Below, one piece after another: positions 26,086 to 35,004 of a DNA stretch of 50,480 nt. Where the stretch lies: NCBI GenBank assembly GCA_029262175.1, contig JAJCZV010000048.1:1-50480 (forward strand). Direction: 5' to 3'. The translations under genes and the position numbers were made by a program. How positions within the stretch are numbered: position 1 is the stretch's first letter; the number at the start of each line of letters is the position of its first letter. The notes under the pieces are model-generated. The model ran no database searches, was not told the origin of the DNA, and worked only from the letters and a program-made list of their open reading frames with translations. This stretch comes from Gemmatimonadota bacterium. GTDB taxonomy: Bacteria; Gemmatimonadota; Gemmatimonadetes; Palauibacterales; Palauibacteraceae.

Positions 26086-27026
26086 GCGCGATCAGCGCGC
26101 TCCCGAGCACCGTCGAAGGAACCGTCGTCACGGTTGGGACTTTTGACGGCGTCCATCGCGGGCACCAGGCCATCCTCAGCGAGATCGAGGCGCGAGCCCG
26201 GGCGCGTGGCCTGAGCTCCATGTTGCTTACGTTCGATCGTCATCCGCTCCAGGTCCTGCGTCCCGACGACGCGCCACGGCTTCTGACGACCGCCGACGAG
26301 AAGAAGGCAATTCTTGCCCAGTCGGGACTGGACTACGTCGCTTTCGTCTCCTTCACCGTGGAATTCTCCCGCTACTCTCCCGAACAGTTCGTGGCGGAAG
26401 TGCTCGTGCGCCGTCTGAGGGCTAAAGAGCTCGTCATCGGACACGATCACGGGTTTGGCCGGGGGCGGTCCGGCGACGTCTCCGTGCTTCGGCGGCTGGG
26501 AAAGATTCACGGGTTCGACGTCGACGTGGTATCGGGGGTCGATGTCGATGGGGCGTTGGTCTCCTCGACTCGCGTGCGCGAGGCGATCGAGCAGGGGAGG
26601 GTCGAGGATGCGGCGTCGGGGCTCGGGCGTCCTTATTCGCTGCGGAGCACCGTCGTGCATGGTATGGGACGGGGACGGGACTTGGGGTTCCCGACGGCCA
26701 ATCTGACCCCGCCTCCTTCTGACAAACTCTTACCGGCAGAGGGCATCTATGCCGTCCAGGCGAGCCTGGGGTCGGAAATCCGCGAGGGCCTGCTGCACTT
26801 GGGACCACGTCCGACATTCGCGGGATCTCCGCCGAGTATCGAGCTCTACCTGTTCGATTTCGACCGAGATATCTATGGCGACCAAGTGATGGTGGAGTTC
26901 CTCCACCGCCTCAGGGGCGTCCAGCCTTTTGACTCGGCGGCGGCCCTCGTGGCCCAGATGCGCGAGGATGTGGTGGCGGGCCGGAAGTTCTTTGCACGTT
27001 TACAGAACCGGCCTGGGGATCTATAA
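26082..27026 (+). CDS. ribF: Bifunctional riboflavin kinase / FAD synthetase
   Basis: Converts riboflavin to FMN and then FAD. The 314-residue protein has an N-terminal nucleotidyltransferase domain with GTFDGVHRGHQ (residues 19-29) and SSTRVREAI, and a C-terminal flavokinase domain (about 185-305) with DLGFPTANL and EGIYAV. The start is GTG with a four-base overlap with truB. Its last codons contain the promoter that drives rpsO. Confidence 0.95.
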   Translation: MSAISALPSTVEGTVVTVGTFDGVHRGHQAILSEIEARARARGLSSMLLTFDRHPLQVLRPDDAPRLLTTADEKKAILAQSGLDYVAFVSFTVEFSRYSPEQFVAEVLVRRLRAKELVIGHDHGFGRGRSGDVSVLRRLGKIHGFDVDVVSGVDVDGALVSSTRVREAIEQGRVEDAASGLGRPYSLRSTVVHGMGRGRDLGFPTANLTPPPSDKLLPAEGIYAVQASLGSEIREGLLHLGPRPTFAGSPPSIELYLFDFDRDIYGDQVMVEFLHRLRGVQPFDSAAALVAQMREDVVAGRKFFARLQNRPGDL

Positions 27027-27027
27027 T
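26999..27027 (+). promoter_or_regulatory. Sigma70-type promoter for rpsO inside the end of ribF
   Basis: TTTACA at 26999-27004 and a perfect TATAAT at 27022-27027, separated by 17 bases. The -10 box overlaps the ribF stop codon. Transcription would start near 27034 and give a leader of about 95 bases before rpsO. This is the best promoter match in the window. Confidence 0.8.
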
Positions 27028-27047
27028 TACTGACTTGTACATGAACC

Positions 27048-27063
27048 GAACCCGCACGGGTTC
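27048..27063 (+). promoter_or_regulatory. Hairpin in the rpsO leader
   Basis: GAACCC, loop GCAC, GGGTTC: six perfect pairs, shortly after the predicted start of transcription. Ribosomal protein S15 represses its own mRNA through diverse leader structures in several bacteria, so this may be part of an S15 site; that link is an inference. Confidence 0.45.
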
Positions 27064-27128
27064 AAGGCAGCCTGCCCAGCAGCGCGGTCCCACGACATGG
27101 GCCCGCCCCGGGCAAGAGATCGAGGCAA

Positions 27129-27392
27129 GTGGAAAAAGCGAAGAAGCAGGAAATCATCGAGAAGTTCTCGCGTGGCGAGAACGACCAAGGGTCCGCGTCC
27201 GTACAGGTGGCCTTGCTCACCGGTCGGATCGAGGAGTTGACGGGGCATTTCAAGGATCACCCGAAGGACCACCACAGCCGCCGAGGGCTGCTAAAGATGG
27301 TGGGTCGTCGGCGCCGTTTACTCAATTACCTCCGCCAAACGGATCTGGATCGGTACCGATCGGTTATTCAGGAGCTCGGGCTACGCCATTGA
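27129..27392 (+). CDS. rpsO: 30S ribosomal protein S15
   Basis: Primary 16S-rRNA-binding protein of the small subunit platform. The 87-residue product has the normal family length and the conserved [35 protein letters not shown] and YLRQTD motifs. Start is GTG, after a GAGG. It has its own promoter and is followed by pnp, the usual pair. Confidence 0.96.
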   Translation: MEKAKKQEIIEKFSRGENDQGSASVQVALLTGRIEELTGHFKDHPKDHHSRRGLLKMVGRRRRLLNYLRQTDLDRYRSVIQELGLRH

Positions 27393-27465
27393 GGTGCACG
27401 CCCACTCCGTATCCACGCACCAACAATCCCTACCCAACGATTTCGGGCCCAACCAGCCCCGCGTT

Positions 27466-27499
27466 CCTCGAGCCCGAGGCCGCGATCGCGCGCGATCGC
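27466..27499 (+). promoter_or_regulatory. Hairpin and 18-base perfect palindrome in the rpsO-pnp gap
   Basis: CCTCG, loop AGCC, CGAGG (27466-27479), then GCGATCGC GC GCGATCGC (27482-27499), an exact 18-base palindrome. They lie in the 259-base gap before pnp, which contains no gene. Structured pnp leaders are processed by RNase III and autoregulated in E. coli; a similar role here is possible. Confidence 0.5.
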
Positions 27500-27604
27500 T
27501 CGTAAGCGGTCGCTCGGCGCCAACGATGCGTCGCGCCAAGAGATCAGACCGAGGTAGGCAACCACGTTCGTTTCGTTTGAGAAAGCGCTGAGATGAAACG
27601 CGCA

Positions 27605-27623
27605 GCGTCGCACCGTGCGGCGC
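27605..27623 (+). repeat. Near-perfect inverted repeat just before the pnp ribosome site
   Basis: GCGTCGCAC, one base, GTGCGGCGC: nine positions pairing with a single wobble, ending 28 bases before the pnp ATG. It could fold in the mRNA (with a five-base loop) and influence translation or decay. Confidence 0.45.
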
Positions 27624-27651
27624 CCACATTGGAAGACAAGAGAAGAAGAGA

Positions 27652-29748
27652 ATGGCACACAGAATCGAGAAAGAATTTCATGGCCGGCCCCTGATCATTG
27701 AAACGGGTCGGATGGCTCGACAAGCGGATGCGGCCGTGTACATCCAGTATGGCGAGACGGCCCTGCTGGTTACGACGACCGCGGACCGCAAACCGACCCA
27801 CCTCCCGTTCTTCCCGCTTACCGTCGAGTATCGCGAGAAGACCTACGCCGCCGGAAAATTCCCGGGCGGTTTCATCAAGAGGGAGACCCGCCCCGGCGAC
27901 AAAGAGACGATCTCTGCCCGACAGATCGATCGCCCGCTGCGGCCGCTCTTCCCCAGCGACTATAAGAACGAGACGCAGGTGGTTTGCTTCGTCATCTCCG
28001 CGGACCAAGAGAACGATGGCGATGTCATCGGCCTGCTCGGTTCCTCGATCGCGCTCAGCCTCTCGCCGATCCCGTGGGACGGCCCGATCGCTGCCGTCCG
28101 CGTGGCACGCATGGACGGGAAATGGCTCGTCAATCCGACGTTTCAAGACCTGGAGATGTGCGATCTGGAGATCGTCGTCGCCGGATCGGAAGATTCGATC
28201 GTCATGGTCGAGGGCGCCTGTCTTGAGGTGACCGAAGACGAGTTCCTCGAAGCGATGGAAGTCGGACAGAAGGCGATCACGGAGTTGATCGCCATCCAGC
28301 GTGAGTTCGTCGAGGCGGTCGGAGCGACGCCCAAGTTCGAGTATGAGCCGATGGGACCGAACGCCGACGTCGTGGCAAAAGTCATGGAGCAGGCGGCGGA
28401 TCGTGTCGGGGACGCGCTTCGCATCGCGGACAAAGAGGAGCGCGGCCGCACGCTGTCGGCGCTTCGCAAGGACCTGACCGCGGGTCTCGAAGAGGAGTTC
28501 CCGGACTGCGGCTCCGACGTGGGCGCCGCCCTTTCGAAGCTCGAGAAGCAGATCATGCGTTCGCGTATCCTGGACGACGGGGTGCGAATCGATGGACGAG
28601 GGCCGACGGACGTTCGGGACATCACGACCGAAGTCGGCGTGCTGCCGCGAGCCCATGGCTCGGCGCTATTCACTCGAGGCCAGACGCAGGCGCTCGCCGT
28701 GACGACGCTCGGTACGGTGCGCGATGAACAGCGGATCGATTCTGTCGACGTGAGCGAAGAGACGTCGAAGTCGTTCATGGTGCACTACAACTTCCCCGGG
28801 TTTGCGACGGGTGAAGTGCGGTTCTTCCGCGGGACCAGCCGACGTGAGACGGGACACGGGATGCTGGCCGAGAAGGCGCTCCAAGCGTTGCTCCCGGCCT
28901 ATGAAGATTTCCCATACACGATCCGCGTGGTCTCGGACATCCTCGAATCCAATGGTTCGAGTTCGATGGCTTCCGTGTGCGGCGGATCGATGTCCCTCAT
29001 GGATGCCGGCGTGCCGATGCGTGCGCCTTGCGCTGGAATCGCCATGGGGCTGATCAAAGAAGGCGACAAGGTCGCGATCCTGACGGATATCCTCGGAGTC
29101 GAAGACGCCCTCGGCGACATGGACTTCAAGATCGCCGGCACGGAGCAGGGAATTACGGCCGTCCAGATGGACATCAAGGCCGAGGGACTTTCCGTGGATA
29201 CCATGCGGGCCGCATTGAGCCAGGCGCGCGAGGCCCGACTACACATCCTCGGCGTCATGAAGAAAACGCTATCCACGGCGCGCGAGGAGATGTCGCCGCA
29301 CGCACCGCGGATCGTGAACATCCAAATCAACCCATCCAAGATCGGCGAGGTCATCGGGCCAAAGGGTAAGACGATCCGGATGATTCAAGAGCAGACGGGC
29401 GCCGACATCAACATCGAAGACACGGGCATCGTTACGATTTCTGCCGTGGATCGCGACGCGGGAGACCGGGCGCGAGAGATGGTCGAGGCCATCGTCGAAG
29501 AACCGGAAGTCGGCCGCGTCTATCGCGGCGTCGTCAAGAATACGACGGACTTCGGGGCCTTCGTCGAGATCATTCCGGGAGTCGAAGGTCTGTGCCACAT
29601 CTCCGAGTTGGAGGAAGGGCGGACCGAGAGTACCGAGGATGTCGTGAAGCCCGGCGATGAGGTGAAGGTCAAGCTTCTCGCCGTCGACGACCGGGGCCGT
29701 CTCAAGCTTTCCCGCCGAGCCGCGATGGCACCGGCCGAGGAGAGTTAA
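27652..29748 (+). CDS. pnp: Polyribonucleotide nucleotidyltransferase (PNPase)
   Basis: Phosphorolytic 3'-5' exoribonuclease and degradosome component. The 698-residue protein has two RNase PH domains (about 1-210 and 300-535, with the FFRGTSRRETGHGMLAEKAL block), a KH domain (about 548-605, IGEVIGPKGKTIRMI) and an S1 domain (about 615-690, GVVKNTTDFGAFVEI). The ATG follows a GAAGAAGAG ribosome site. Its leader carries several palindromes. Confidence 0.97.
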   Translation: MAHRIEKEFHGRPLIIETGRMARQADAAVYIQYGETALLVTTTADRKPTHLPFFPLTVEYREKTYAAGKFPGGFIKRETRPGDKETISARQIDRPLRPLFPSDYKNETQVVCFVISADQENDGDVIGLLGSSIALSLSPIPWDGPIAAVRVARMDGKWLVNPTFQDLEMCDLEIVVAGSEDSIVMVEGACLEVTEDEFLEAMEVGQKAITELIAIQREFVEAVGATPKFEYEPMGPNADVVAKVMEQAADRVGDALRIADKEERGRTLSALRKDLTAGLEEEFPDCGSDVGAALSKLEKQIMRSRILDDGVRIDGRGPTDVRDITTEVGVLPRAHGSALFTRGQTQALAVTTLGTVRDEQRIDSVDVSEETSKSFMVHYNFPGFATGEVRFFRGTSRRETGHGMLAEKALQALLPAYEDFPYTIRVVSDILESNGSSSMASVCGGSMSLMDAGVPMRAPCAGIAMGLIKEGDKVAILTDILGVEDALGDMDFKIAGTEQGITAVQMDIKAEGLSVDTMRAALSQAREARLHILGVMKKTLSTAREEMSPHAPRIVNIQINPSKIGEVIGPKGKTIRMIQEQTGADINIEDTGIVTISAVDRDAGDRAREMVEAIVEEPEVGRVYRGVVKNTTDFGAFVEIIPGVEGLCHISELEEGRTESTEDVVKPGDEVKVKLLAVDDRGRLKLSRRAAMAPAEES

Positions 29749-29805
29749 CAGAGGCTGTTCAGACCCGAAACGGAGCGGCTCGACAAGGCCGTTTTCCGAA
29801 CCGTA

Positions 29806-31008
29806 TTGCCCTCTGGGGCGACCGTGCTCACCGAACGAATGGACTCGGTGCGATCGGTCGCCCTGGGGATTTGGGTCCGTCAGGGCCGGATCCATGAGGG
29901 CCCTCGCGAGCGGGGAGCCTCGCATCTGCTCGAGCACATGGTCTTCAAAGGGACCGCGCGACGCTCGGCTCGAGATCTCGCATGGGAGCTCGAACGCCTG
30001 GGCGGTGCGTTGGACGCTTATACGACCCACGAGGCGACGGCATACCAAGCCCGTGTGCCTGCATCGGATCTCGAGACCGCCATCGATGTCCTATGCGATC
30101 TCACCCTCCACCCCCTGCTGCGTGATCGTGATCTAACCGTCGAGCGCGAAGTCGTACTCGAGGAGATCGCTGCGGCCGAGGATGATCCAGAGGACGTCGC
30201 TTTCGAGCACCACGCGCGGTTTCTCTACGACGGACACGCGTACGGCGAACCGATCTTTGGGACCCGGGACTCCGTGAGCGCGCTTTCAACTGAAACGCTC
30301 TCGGCCGTGCACGCCCGTTCGTACCATGCGGGGAATCTCGTGATCGCGGCCGCCGGCGCGGTCGATCACGAGGCACTCGTCGCAGCATTCGCAAAGCGAC
30401 TCCCCGCCGAGGCGACGCCGTCGACTCCCGATGACATGGAGGCGCCCGCCGGTATCGCGGGAACGCGGCGGGTAGAGCGGGACTCAGGTCGACAAACGCA
30501 CATCATCACCGGAGGTCTCACCGTTCCGTATCGAGACCCTCTGCGCTATGCCATCGTCGTCACATCGACGGCCTTGGGCGGAGGGATGAGCTCGAGGTTG
30601 TTTCAAGAGATTCGCGAAGAGCGTGGGCTCGCCTACTCGGTCTATAGCTACCACGGATTCTTCGCATCGATCGGTCACGTAGGCACCTACGTGGGTACGC
30701 GACCGGAGACGGCGGAGGAAGCGAAAAACGCGCTCCTCGACCAGCTCTCGACGTTTGCGGCCAGCGGCCTGGAGCCCGATGAGTTGGAAGACACCCGTAC
30801 TCAACTCAAGGGCCAGATCTTGATTTCGCTCGAATCCCCGTCGGCGAGGATGAATCGTCTCGCCGGCATCGCGGTGTACGGGCACGAATACCGCGCGCTC
30901 GACGAAGTCGCACGCCGGATCGACTCCGTCGACCTGGACCAGTGTCGAGCGGCGGCCAAGTTCTTTGATCCGGACCGCTGTGCAACCCTGGAGTTGGCGC
31001 CCGCCTAG
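29806..31008 (+). CDS. M16-family zinc metalloprotease
   Basis: Pitrilysin/processing-peptidase-type protein. The 400-residue product has the inverted zinc motif HLLEH (His40, Glu43, His44) with a third ligand Glu in EVVLEEI about 76 residues later, and the C-terminal half domain with GGGMSSRLFQEIREERGLAYSV. Single-domain M16B enzymes next to pnp are common. The frame is open right from the pnp stop, and the family-like sequence (AVFRTVLPSG) precedes the TTG at 29806; a CTG at 29755 close to GAGG would also be compatible, so the N-terminus is uncertain by up to 17 residues. Confidence 0.9.
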   Translation: MPSGATVLTERMDSVRSVALGIWVRQGRIHEGPRERGASHLLEHMVFKGTARRSARDLAWELERLGGALDAYTTHEATAYQARVPASDLETAIDVLCDLTLHPLLRDRDLTVEREVVLEEIAAAEDDPEDVAFEHHARFLYDGHAYGEPIFGTRDSVSALSTETLSAVHARSYHAGNLVIAAAGAVDHEALVAAFAKRLPAEATPSTPDDMEAPAGIAGTRRVERDSGRQTHIITGGLTVPYRDPLRYAIVVTSTALGGGMSSRLFQEIREERGLAYSVYSYHGFFASIGHVGTYVGTRPETAEEAKNALLDQLSTFAASGLEPDELEDTRTQLKGQILISLESPSARMNRLAGIAVYGHEYRALDEVARRIDSVDLDQCRAAAKFFDPDRCATLELAPA

Positions 31009-31121
31009 CGGCGAGCGGAGGTGCCACATCGCGACGGGACGCGTACCATATCGGCTGCGCGGTGCCTGTTGATCTTGATCGAGACCCCTGTATTCATGAC
31101 GCCTTTATCGGAGCGACCGAG

Positions 31122-32237
31122 ATGATCGTTGGAGTGCCGAGGGAAATCAAAGCAGACGAGAATCGCGTGGCGCTGGTTCCGGCCGGCGCGGAGGCGCTGG
31201 TCGCGAGCGGGCACGAAGTCTTGGTCGAGACGGAGGCTGGCGTCGGGAGCGGGTTTACCGACGAGGCGTATGCGGAGGTCGGCGCCACGATCTTGGACAC
31301 GGCCGATGCGGTGTGGGCCAAGGCCGACATGATCGTCAAGGTCAAGGAACCGACCGAGTCGGAGCACCCGCGGATGCGGTCGGGTCAGGTCGTTTTCACG
31401 TACTTCCATTTTGCCGCCGACGAGCGGCTGACGCGTGCGGCGCTCAAGAGTCGGTGCGTCGCGATCGCCTATGAAACGGTGGAGCATCCGACGGGCGAGC
31501 TGCCGCTTCTCACCCCCATGTCCGAGGTCGCCGGTCGGATGGCCGTCCAGGAAGGCGCAAAGTATTTGGAGCGCACGGTGGGCGGGTACGGGATCCTGCT
31601 CGGGGGGGTCCCCGGGGTGCTCCCGGCGGAGGTGGTCATCCTCGGCGGGGGGGTGGTCGGAACAAATGCGGCGACCATCGCGGCGGGATTCGGGGCCCAT
31701 GTGACGATCCTCGACGTGAGTTTGCCCCGTCTCAGGTACCTGGCCGAGGTAATGCCAGCCAATGTCGACACCCTGTACTCGAACCGGCACACCATCCTCG
31801 AGCAGATCTCGAGGGCCGACGTCCTCGTGGGCGCGGTCTTGGTTACCGGCGGCAAAGCGCCGATGCTGGTCCGCGAGGAGGATCTGAAGCTCATGAAGGA
31901 CGGATCCGTGATCGTCGACGTGGCGGTGGACCAAGGGGGGTGCGTCGAATCCGCCAGGCCCACGACGCATAAGGACCCGACCTACACGGTGCACGGTGTG
32001 ATCCACTACTGCGTGGCCAACATGCCCGGCGCGGTGCCTCGAACGTCGACGCTCGCGCTTACGAATGCGACATTCCCGTATCTGCTGCGGCTGGCCAACC
32101 AGGGGTGGGAGGATGCCTGCCGCGCGGATCCAGATCTGGCATTGGGGGTCAATGCGGTGGATGGGAAGCTTACGTACCGGGCCGTGGCCGACGCGTTTGG
32201 CCTGGACTACACGCCGCTGACGGACGTCCTGAGCTAA
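31122..32237 (+). CDS. ald: Alanine dehydrogenase
   Basis: Catalyses the NAD-dependent conversion of alanine to pyruvate and ammonia. The 371-residue protein starts [18 protein letters not shown] (the family N-terminus, which fixes the ATG at 31122), has VKVKEP, FHFAADE with the catalytic His, the Rossmann motif [11 protein letters not shown], and DVAVDQGGC with the catalytic Asp. A GGAG lies nine bases before the start. Upstream, TTGATC and TATTCA at 31069 and 31091 could be a weak promoter, so it may be transcribed separately from the M16 gene. Confidence 0.95.
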   Translation: MIVGVPREIKADENRVALVPAGAEALVASGHEVLVETEAGVGSGFTDEAYAEVGATILDTADAVWAKADMIVKVKEPTESEHPRMRSGQVVFTYFHFAADERLTRAALKSRCVAIAYETVEHPTGELPLLTPMSEVAGRMAVQEGAKYLERTVGGYGILLGGVPGVLPAEVVILGGGVVGTNAATIAAGFGAHVTILDVSLPRLRYLAEVMPANVDTLYSNRHTILEQISRADVLVGAVLVTGGKAPMLVREEDLKLMKDGSVIVDVAVDQGGCVESARPTTHKDPTYTVHGVIHYCVANMPGAVPRTSTLALTNATFPYLLRLANQGWEDACRADPDLALGVNAVDGKLTYRAVADAFGLDYTPLTDVLS

Positions 32238-32573
32238 CCGGGACCGGGGCCGACCCAAAAGCTCCTTTCCTCTGTTGTAGAGCGCACTTACATTGCTGCG
32301 TTCTGCGCCGTTCGGGCGCTTTGTTCGGAGTCTGCTGAGCTGTCCCACGACGGGCTCATAGGGCTGGGATTCGCGGGAGGGCAGCGCCGAGCGTCGTCTT
32401 CGGGACGGCCGGGACCGGCGAGATGTGGATGCACGCGTTTTGCGTTGACGCGGAGCACTGGGAGGGGGGCGGAGATGACGAAGTGCCAGTGGTTACGGCC
32501 GGTTTTTGCGGTCCCCATCCGAAACACAAGACTCCAGACATTCTCCATGGACCGTTGGAGGCCAGGCGCCTAA
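32238..32573. other. 336-base intergenic region between ald and mreB
   Basis: No coding region with similarity is visible. It includes a hairpin GCGCC/GGCGC with loop GTTCG at 32305-32319 followed by TTTGTT, which may be a weak terminator for ald. It presumably also holds the promoter of the mre operon, but no convincing -35/-10 pair was found. Confidence 0.5.
32305..32325 (+). terminator. Possible weak terminator after ald
   Basis: A five-pair GC stem with a five-base loop and an interrupted T-tract (TTTGTT). Stem is short, so termination would be partial at best. Confidence 0.35.
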
Positions 32574-33608
32574 ATGCCGAAATGGTCGCTGCGTGGCAGC
32601 TTTCTGCCGATCAACAAGATCGGTGTTGACCTTGGAACCGCGAATACGTTGATCTACGTCGAGGGCGAGGGAATCGTCCTCAACGAGCCGTCGGTCGTGG
32701 CCATCGAGAAGGAAACTGGTCGGATCCAAGGCATAGGATTGGGTGCGAAACGCATGCTGGGCCGTACGCCAGCCGGCATCGAGGCGGTCCGACCTCTCAA
32801 AGACGGGGTGATCGCGGACGTCGATATCACGGAGATCATGCTCCGGTACTTCCTCAAGGAAGTCACGGCCAACCGATTCTTCAAGATTCGACCGTTGATC
32901 GTCGTTGGCGTGCCCTCTGGAATCACCGAGTTGGAGCGCAGGGCCGTGAGGTCCAGCGCGCACGCGGCGGGGGCCAAGGAAGTCTACATGGTGGCGGAGC
33001 CGATGGCGGCGGCCATCGGGGTCGGCCTTCCCGTCGAGACGCCGACCGGCAACATGGTGATCGATGTTGGCGGCGGGACGACGGAGATTGCCGTCATCGC
33101 GCTCTCCGGGTCCGTAGCCGACACCTCGATTCGAGTCGGCGGAGACGAACTCGATGCTGCGATCGTGACCTTTCTACGGAAGAACTACAACCTGTTGATC
33201 GGAGAGCCCACGGCGGAGGCGATCAAGATACAAATCGGGTCCGCCTATCCGATCGATGAAGAGAAAGAAATGATGGTCAAGGGACGCGATTTGGTGTCCG
33301 GCATCCCGAAGACCGTCCGCGTTCACTCCGCGGAGATTCGCGAGTGTCTCCAAGAGCCGATTCAGAATATCGTCGCCGCGGTGCGCCGTGCGCTCGAGAT
33401 CACGCCGCCCGAACTCGCTTCGGATATCGTCGATCGAGGCATCGTGATGACCGGCGGGGGCGCGATGGTTCGCGGTCTCGATACGCTCCTGCGTGAGGAG
33501 ACCGGCCTGCCGATTCACGTCGACGAAGAGCCTTTGACTTGCGTGGTGCGCGGTTGCGGAAAGATCCTCGATGAAATCGAACGATATCGCGGGGTTCTCA
33601 CGACCTAG
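32574..33608 (+). CDS. mreB: Rod-shape-determining actin homologue MreB
   Basis: Forms membrane-bound filaments that direct lateral wall synthesis. The 344-residue protein carries the phosphate-1 motif GVDLGTANTLIYVEG (about 16-31), the phosphate-2 motif VIDVGGGTTEIAV and the adenosine motif IVMTGGGAMVRGLD. An N-terminal extension with WSLRGSFLP could be the membrane-binding amphipathic part. The start ATG is 14 bases after GGAG, a rather long gap. It heads the mreBCD-mrdA-rodA operon. Confidence 0.97.
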   Translation: MPKWSLRGSFLPINKIGVDLGTANTLIYVEGEGIVLNEPSVVAIEKETGRIQGIGLGAKRMLGRTPAGIEAVRPLKDGVIADVDITEIMLRYFLKEVTANRFFKIRPLIVVGVPSGITELERRAVRSSAHAAGAKEVYMVAEPMAAAIGVGLPVETPTGNMVIDVGGGTTEIAVIALSGSVADTSIRVGGDELDAAIVTFLRKNYNLLIGEPTAEAIKIQIGSAYPIDEEKEMMVKGRDLVSGIPKTVRVHSAEIRECLQEPIQNIVAAVRRALEITPPELASDIVDRGIVMTGGGAMVRGLDTLLREETGLPIHVDEEPLTCVVRGCGKILDEIERYRGVLTT

Positions 33609-33640
33609 CGTGGTGAATCGGAAGCCCCGAGGACCGTGAC

Positions 33641-34522
33641 GTGAGCTACCTCGGTGTGCCTACGAAAGGCCGTAGACGAACCGATCTGATCGTCGCCGTC
33701 ACGCTGCTCGTCCTCGGCGGCCTCGCCTCGGGACTCTCTCGCGAGGAGCAAAGTCGCGTCGAAGCGTTCGTTCGCGGGACCGCCCTATACCCCTTCCTCG
33801 AACTGCACCGGGCTTCGACCGAGCGCACCCAAGTCGCTGAGCGCGCGACCGACCTCCAATTGGAACGCGACTCGCTGGTCGAGGTCGTCAGCCGGTACCG
33901 GGCGCTCGCGGGTCAGGTCGCGTTCTTTCGCTCGAGCGCGGGTCTGGACAGCATTCAGCTCGGCACGGTCATCCCCGCCGAGGTATACCCTGGGCGTCCT
34001 CGAGTCGGAGATCCAGACGTGTTTGTGCTCCGCGGCGCGGGGCTCGAGGATCTCGAGTTTCCCGTTGGAGTGTTCACGGGCGCAGGTCTCGTCGGCGTGG
34101 CGCGTGGCCCCTACGGACGCGGCGTGCGCGGAGAGTTTTGGAGTCATACCGATTTCCGCGTCAGCGTCGTGACCGAGGACGGCACGGTGACGGGCTTGGT
34201 TCGCGCGACGCGGGCCGAAGGAGATCAGGCCGTTTTGCTTCTCGAAGGGGCACCTTTTCAGGGCGACATTCCGGCGGGGACCCTGCTGCTGACCACGGGG
34301 GGATCCGGCGTCTATCCGCCAGGGATTCCCGTGGGTACGGTGCGATCGCTCGCGAACTCGGAAGCGGGCTGGATGAAACGCTATATCGTCGAGCCTGCGA
34401 TCCGCCCCGAGGCCGCCGGGATCGTGCTCGTGTGGCAACGTCCGGATCTTCCTCCGGTTCTTCCGAACCTCGACCTCGCGAACGAGCCGGATTCTTCGGA
34501 CTCGCCGTCCCCTAGTCCATGA
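33641..34522 (+). CDS. mreC: Rod-shape-determining protein MreC
   Basis: Inner-membrane protein with a periplasmic domain that activates PBP2. The 293-residue protein has an N-terminal basic stretch and one membrane helix (about 14-31), a coiled coil (about 50-90) and the beta-barrel domains that contain FWSHTDFRVSVVTEDG and LLTTGGSGVYPPGIPVGTV. The start is GTG eight bases after GAGGA. The stop overlaps mreD (ATGA). Confidence 0.92.
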   Translation: MSYLGVPTKGRRRTDLIVAVTLLVLGGLASGLSREEQSRVEAFVRGTALYPFLELHRASTERTQVAERATDLQLERDSLVEVVSRYRALAGQVAFFRSSAGLDSIQLGTVIPAEVYPGRPRVGDPDVFVLRGAGLEDLEFPVGVFTGAGLVGVARGPYGRGVRGEFWSHTDFRVSVVTEDGTVTGLVRATRAEGDQAVLLLEGAPFQGDIPAGTLLLTTGGSGVYPPGIPVGTVRSLANSEAGWMKRYIVEPAIRPEAAGIVLVWQRPDLPPVLPNLDLANEPDSSDSPSPSP

Positions 34523-34980
34523 GGGCCGGCGGGCGGTGGATCGTCATCGGGTTATTGCTCGCCTTCCACTTTGGGCTGCATCCGGTTTGGAGCGGTTGGC
34601 CGGCGGGTCCGGATCTGCTCGCTGGCGGCGTTCTATTGGGCTCGCTGCTGCTGCGGTCGGGGCAGGCCGCCATTTTGGGGTTCGTGCTCGGGCTGCTCGA
34701 GGCCTCGATGTCGCTCGGGCCCTTGGGCCCGACGATGCTCGTGCTCGCGACGGCAGGCTTCGCCGGAGCTTGGCTGCGAGATGTGTTCTACTCGGAAACC
34801 GGCCGTTTCGGGCCGGCTTTTCTTCTGATCGGCGTGCTCATCCTCCAGCAAGCCCTCAATTTGGTCGCCGGGACCGGTTTGTCGGTGCAGGGTGTCTTGG
34901 TTTGGGGGCCCATTTCAGCGGTGCTCACGACGATCGTGTGCTGGGCACTGGATCGGTTGATATCGGTGTTTGTCGCGTGA
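34519..34980 (+). CDS. mreD: Rod-shape-determining protein MreD
   Basis: A 153-residue, very hydrophobic protein with about five membrane helices, immediately after mreC and before the PBP2 gene. Sequence similarity in this family is low, so the call relies mainly on size, topology and operon position. Start ATG overlaps the mreC stop by four bases. Confidence 0.88.
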   Translation: MRAGGRWIVIGLLLAFHFGLHPVWSGWPAGPDLLAGGVLLGSLLLRSGQAAILGFVLGLLEASMSLGPLGPTMLVLATAGFAGAWLRDVFYSETGRFGPAFLLIGVLILQQALNLVAGTGLSVQGVLVWGPISAVLTTIVCWALDRLISVFVA

Positions 34981-35004
34981 CGGTTAACGGGGAGGGCAAA
35001 CGCA

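Noticed and set aside
27482..27499. 18-base palindrome taken as a HIP1-type repeat
   Set aside because: It contains GCGATCGC twice, but no other enrichment of that octamer was noticed in the window; a local structure is the simpler view.
31005..32348. 447-codon minus-strand frame opposite ald
   Set aside because: Alanine dehydrogenase is complete on the plus strand with all motifs; the opposite frame shows no recognisable protein.
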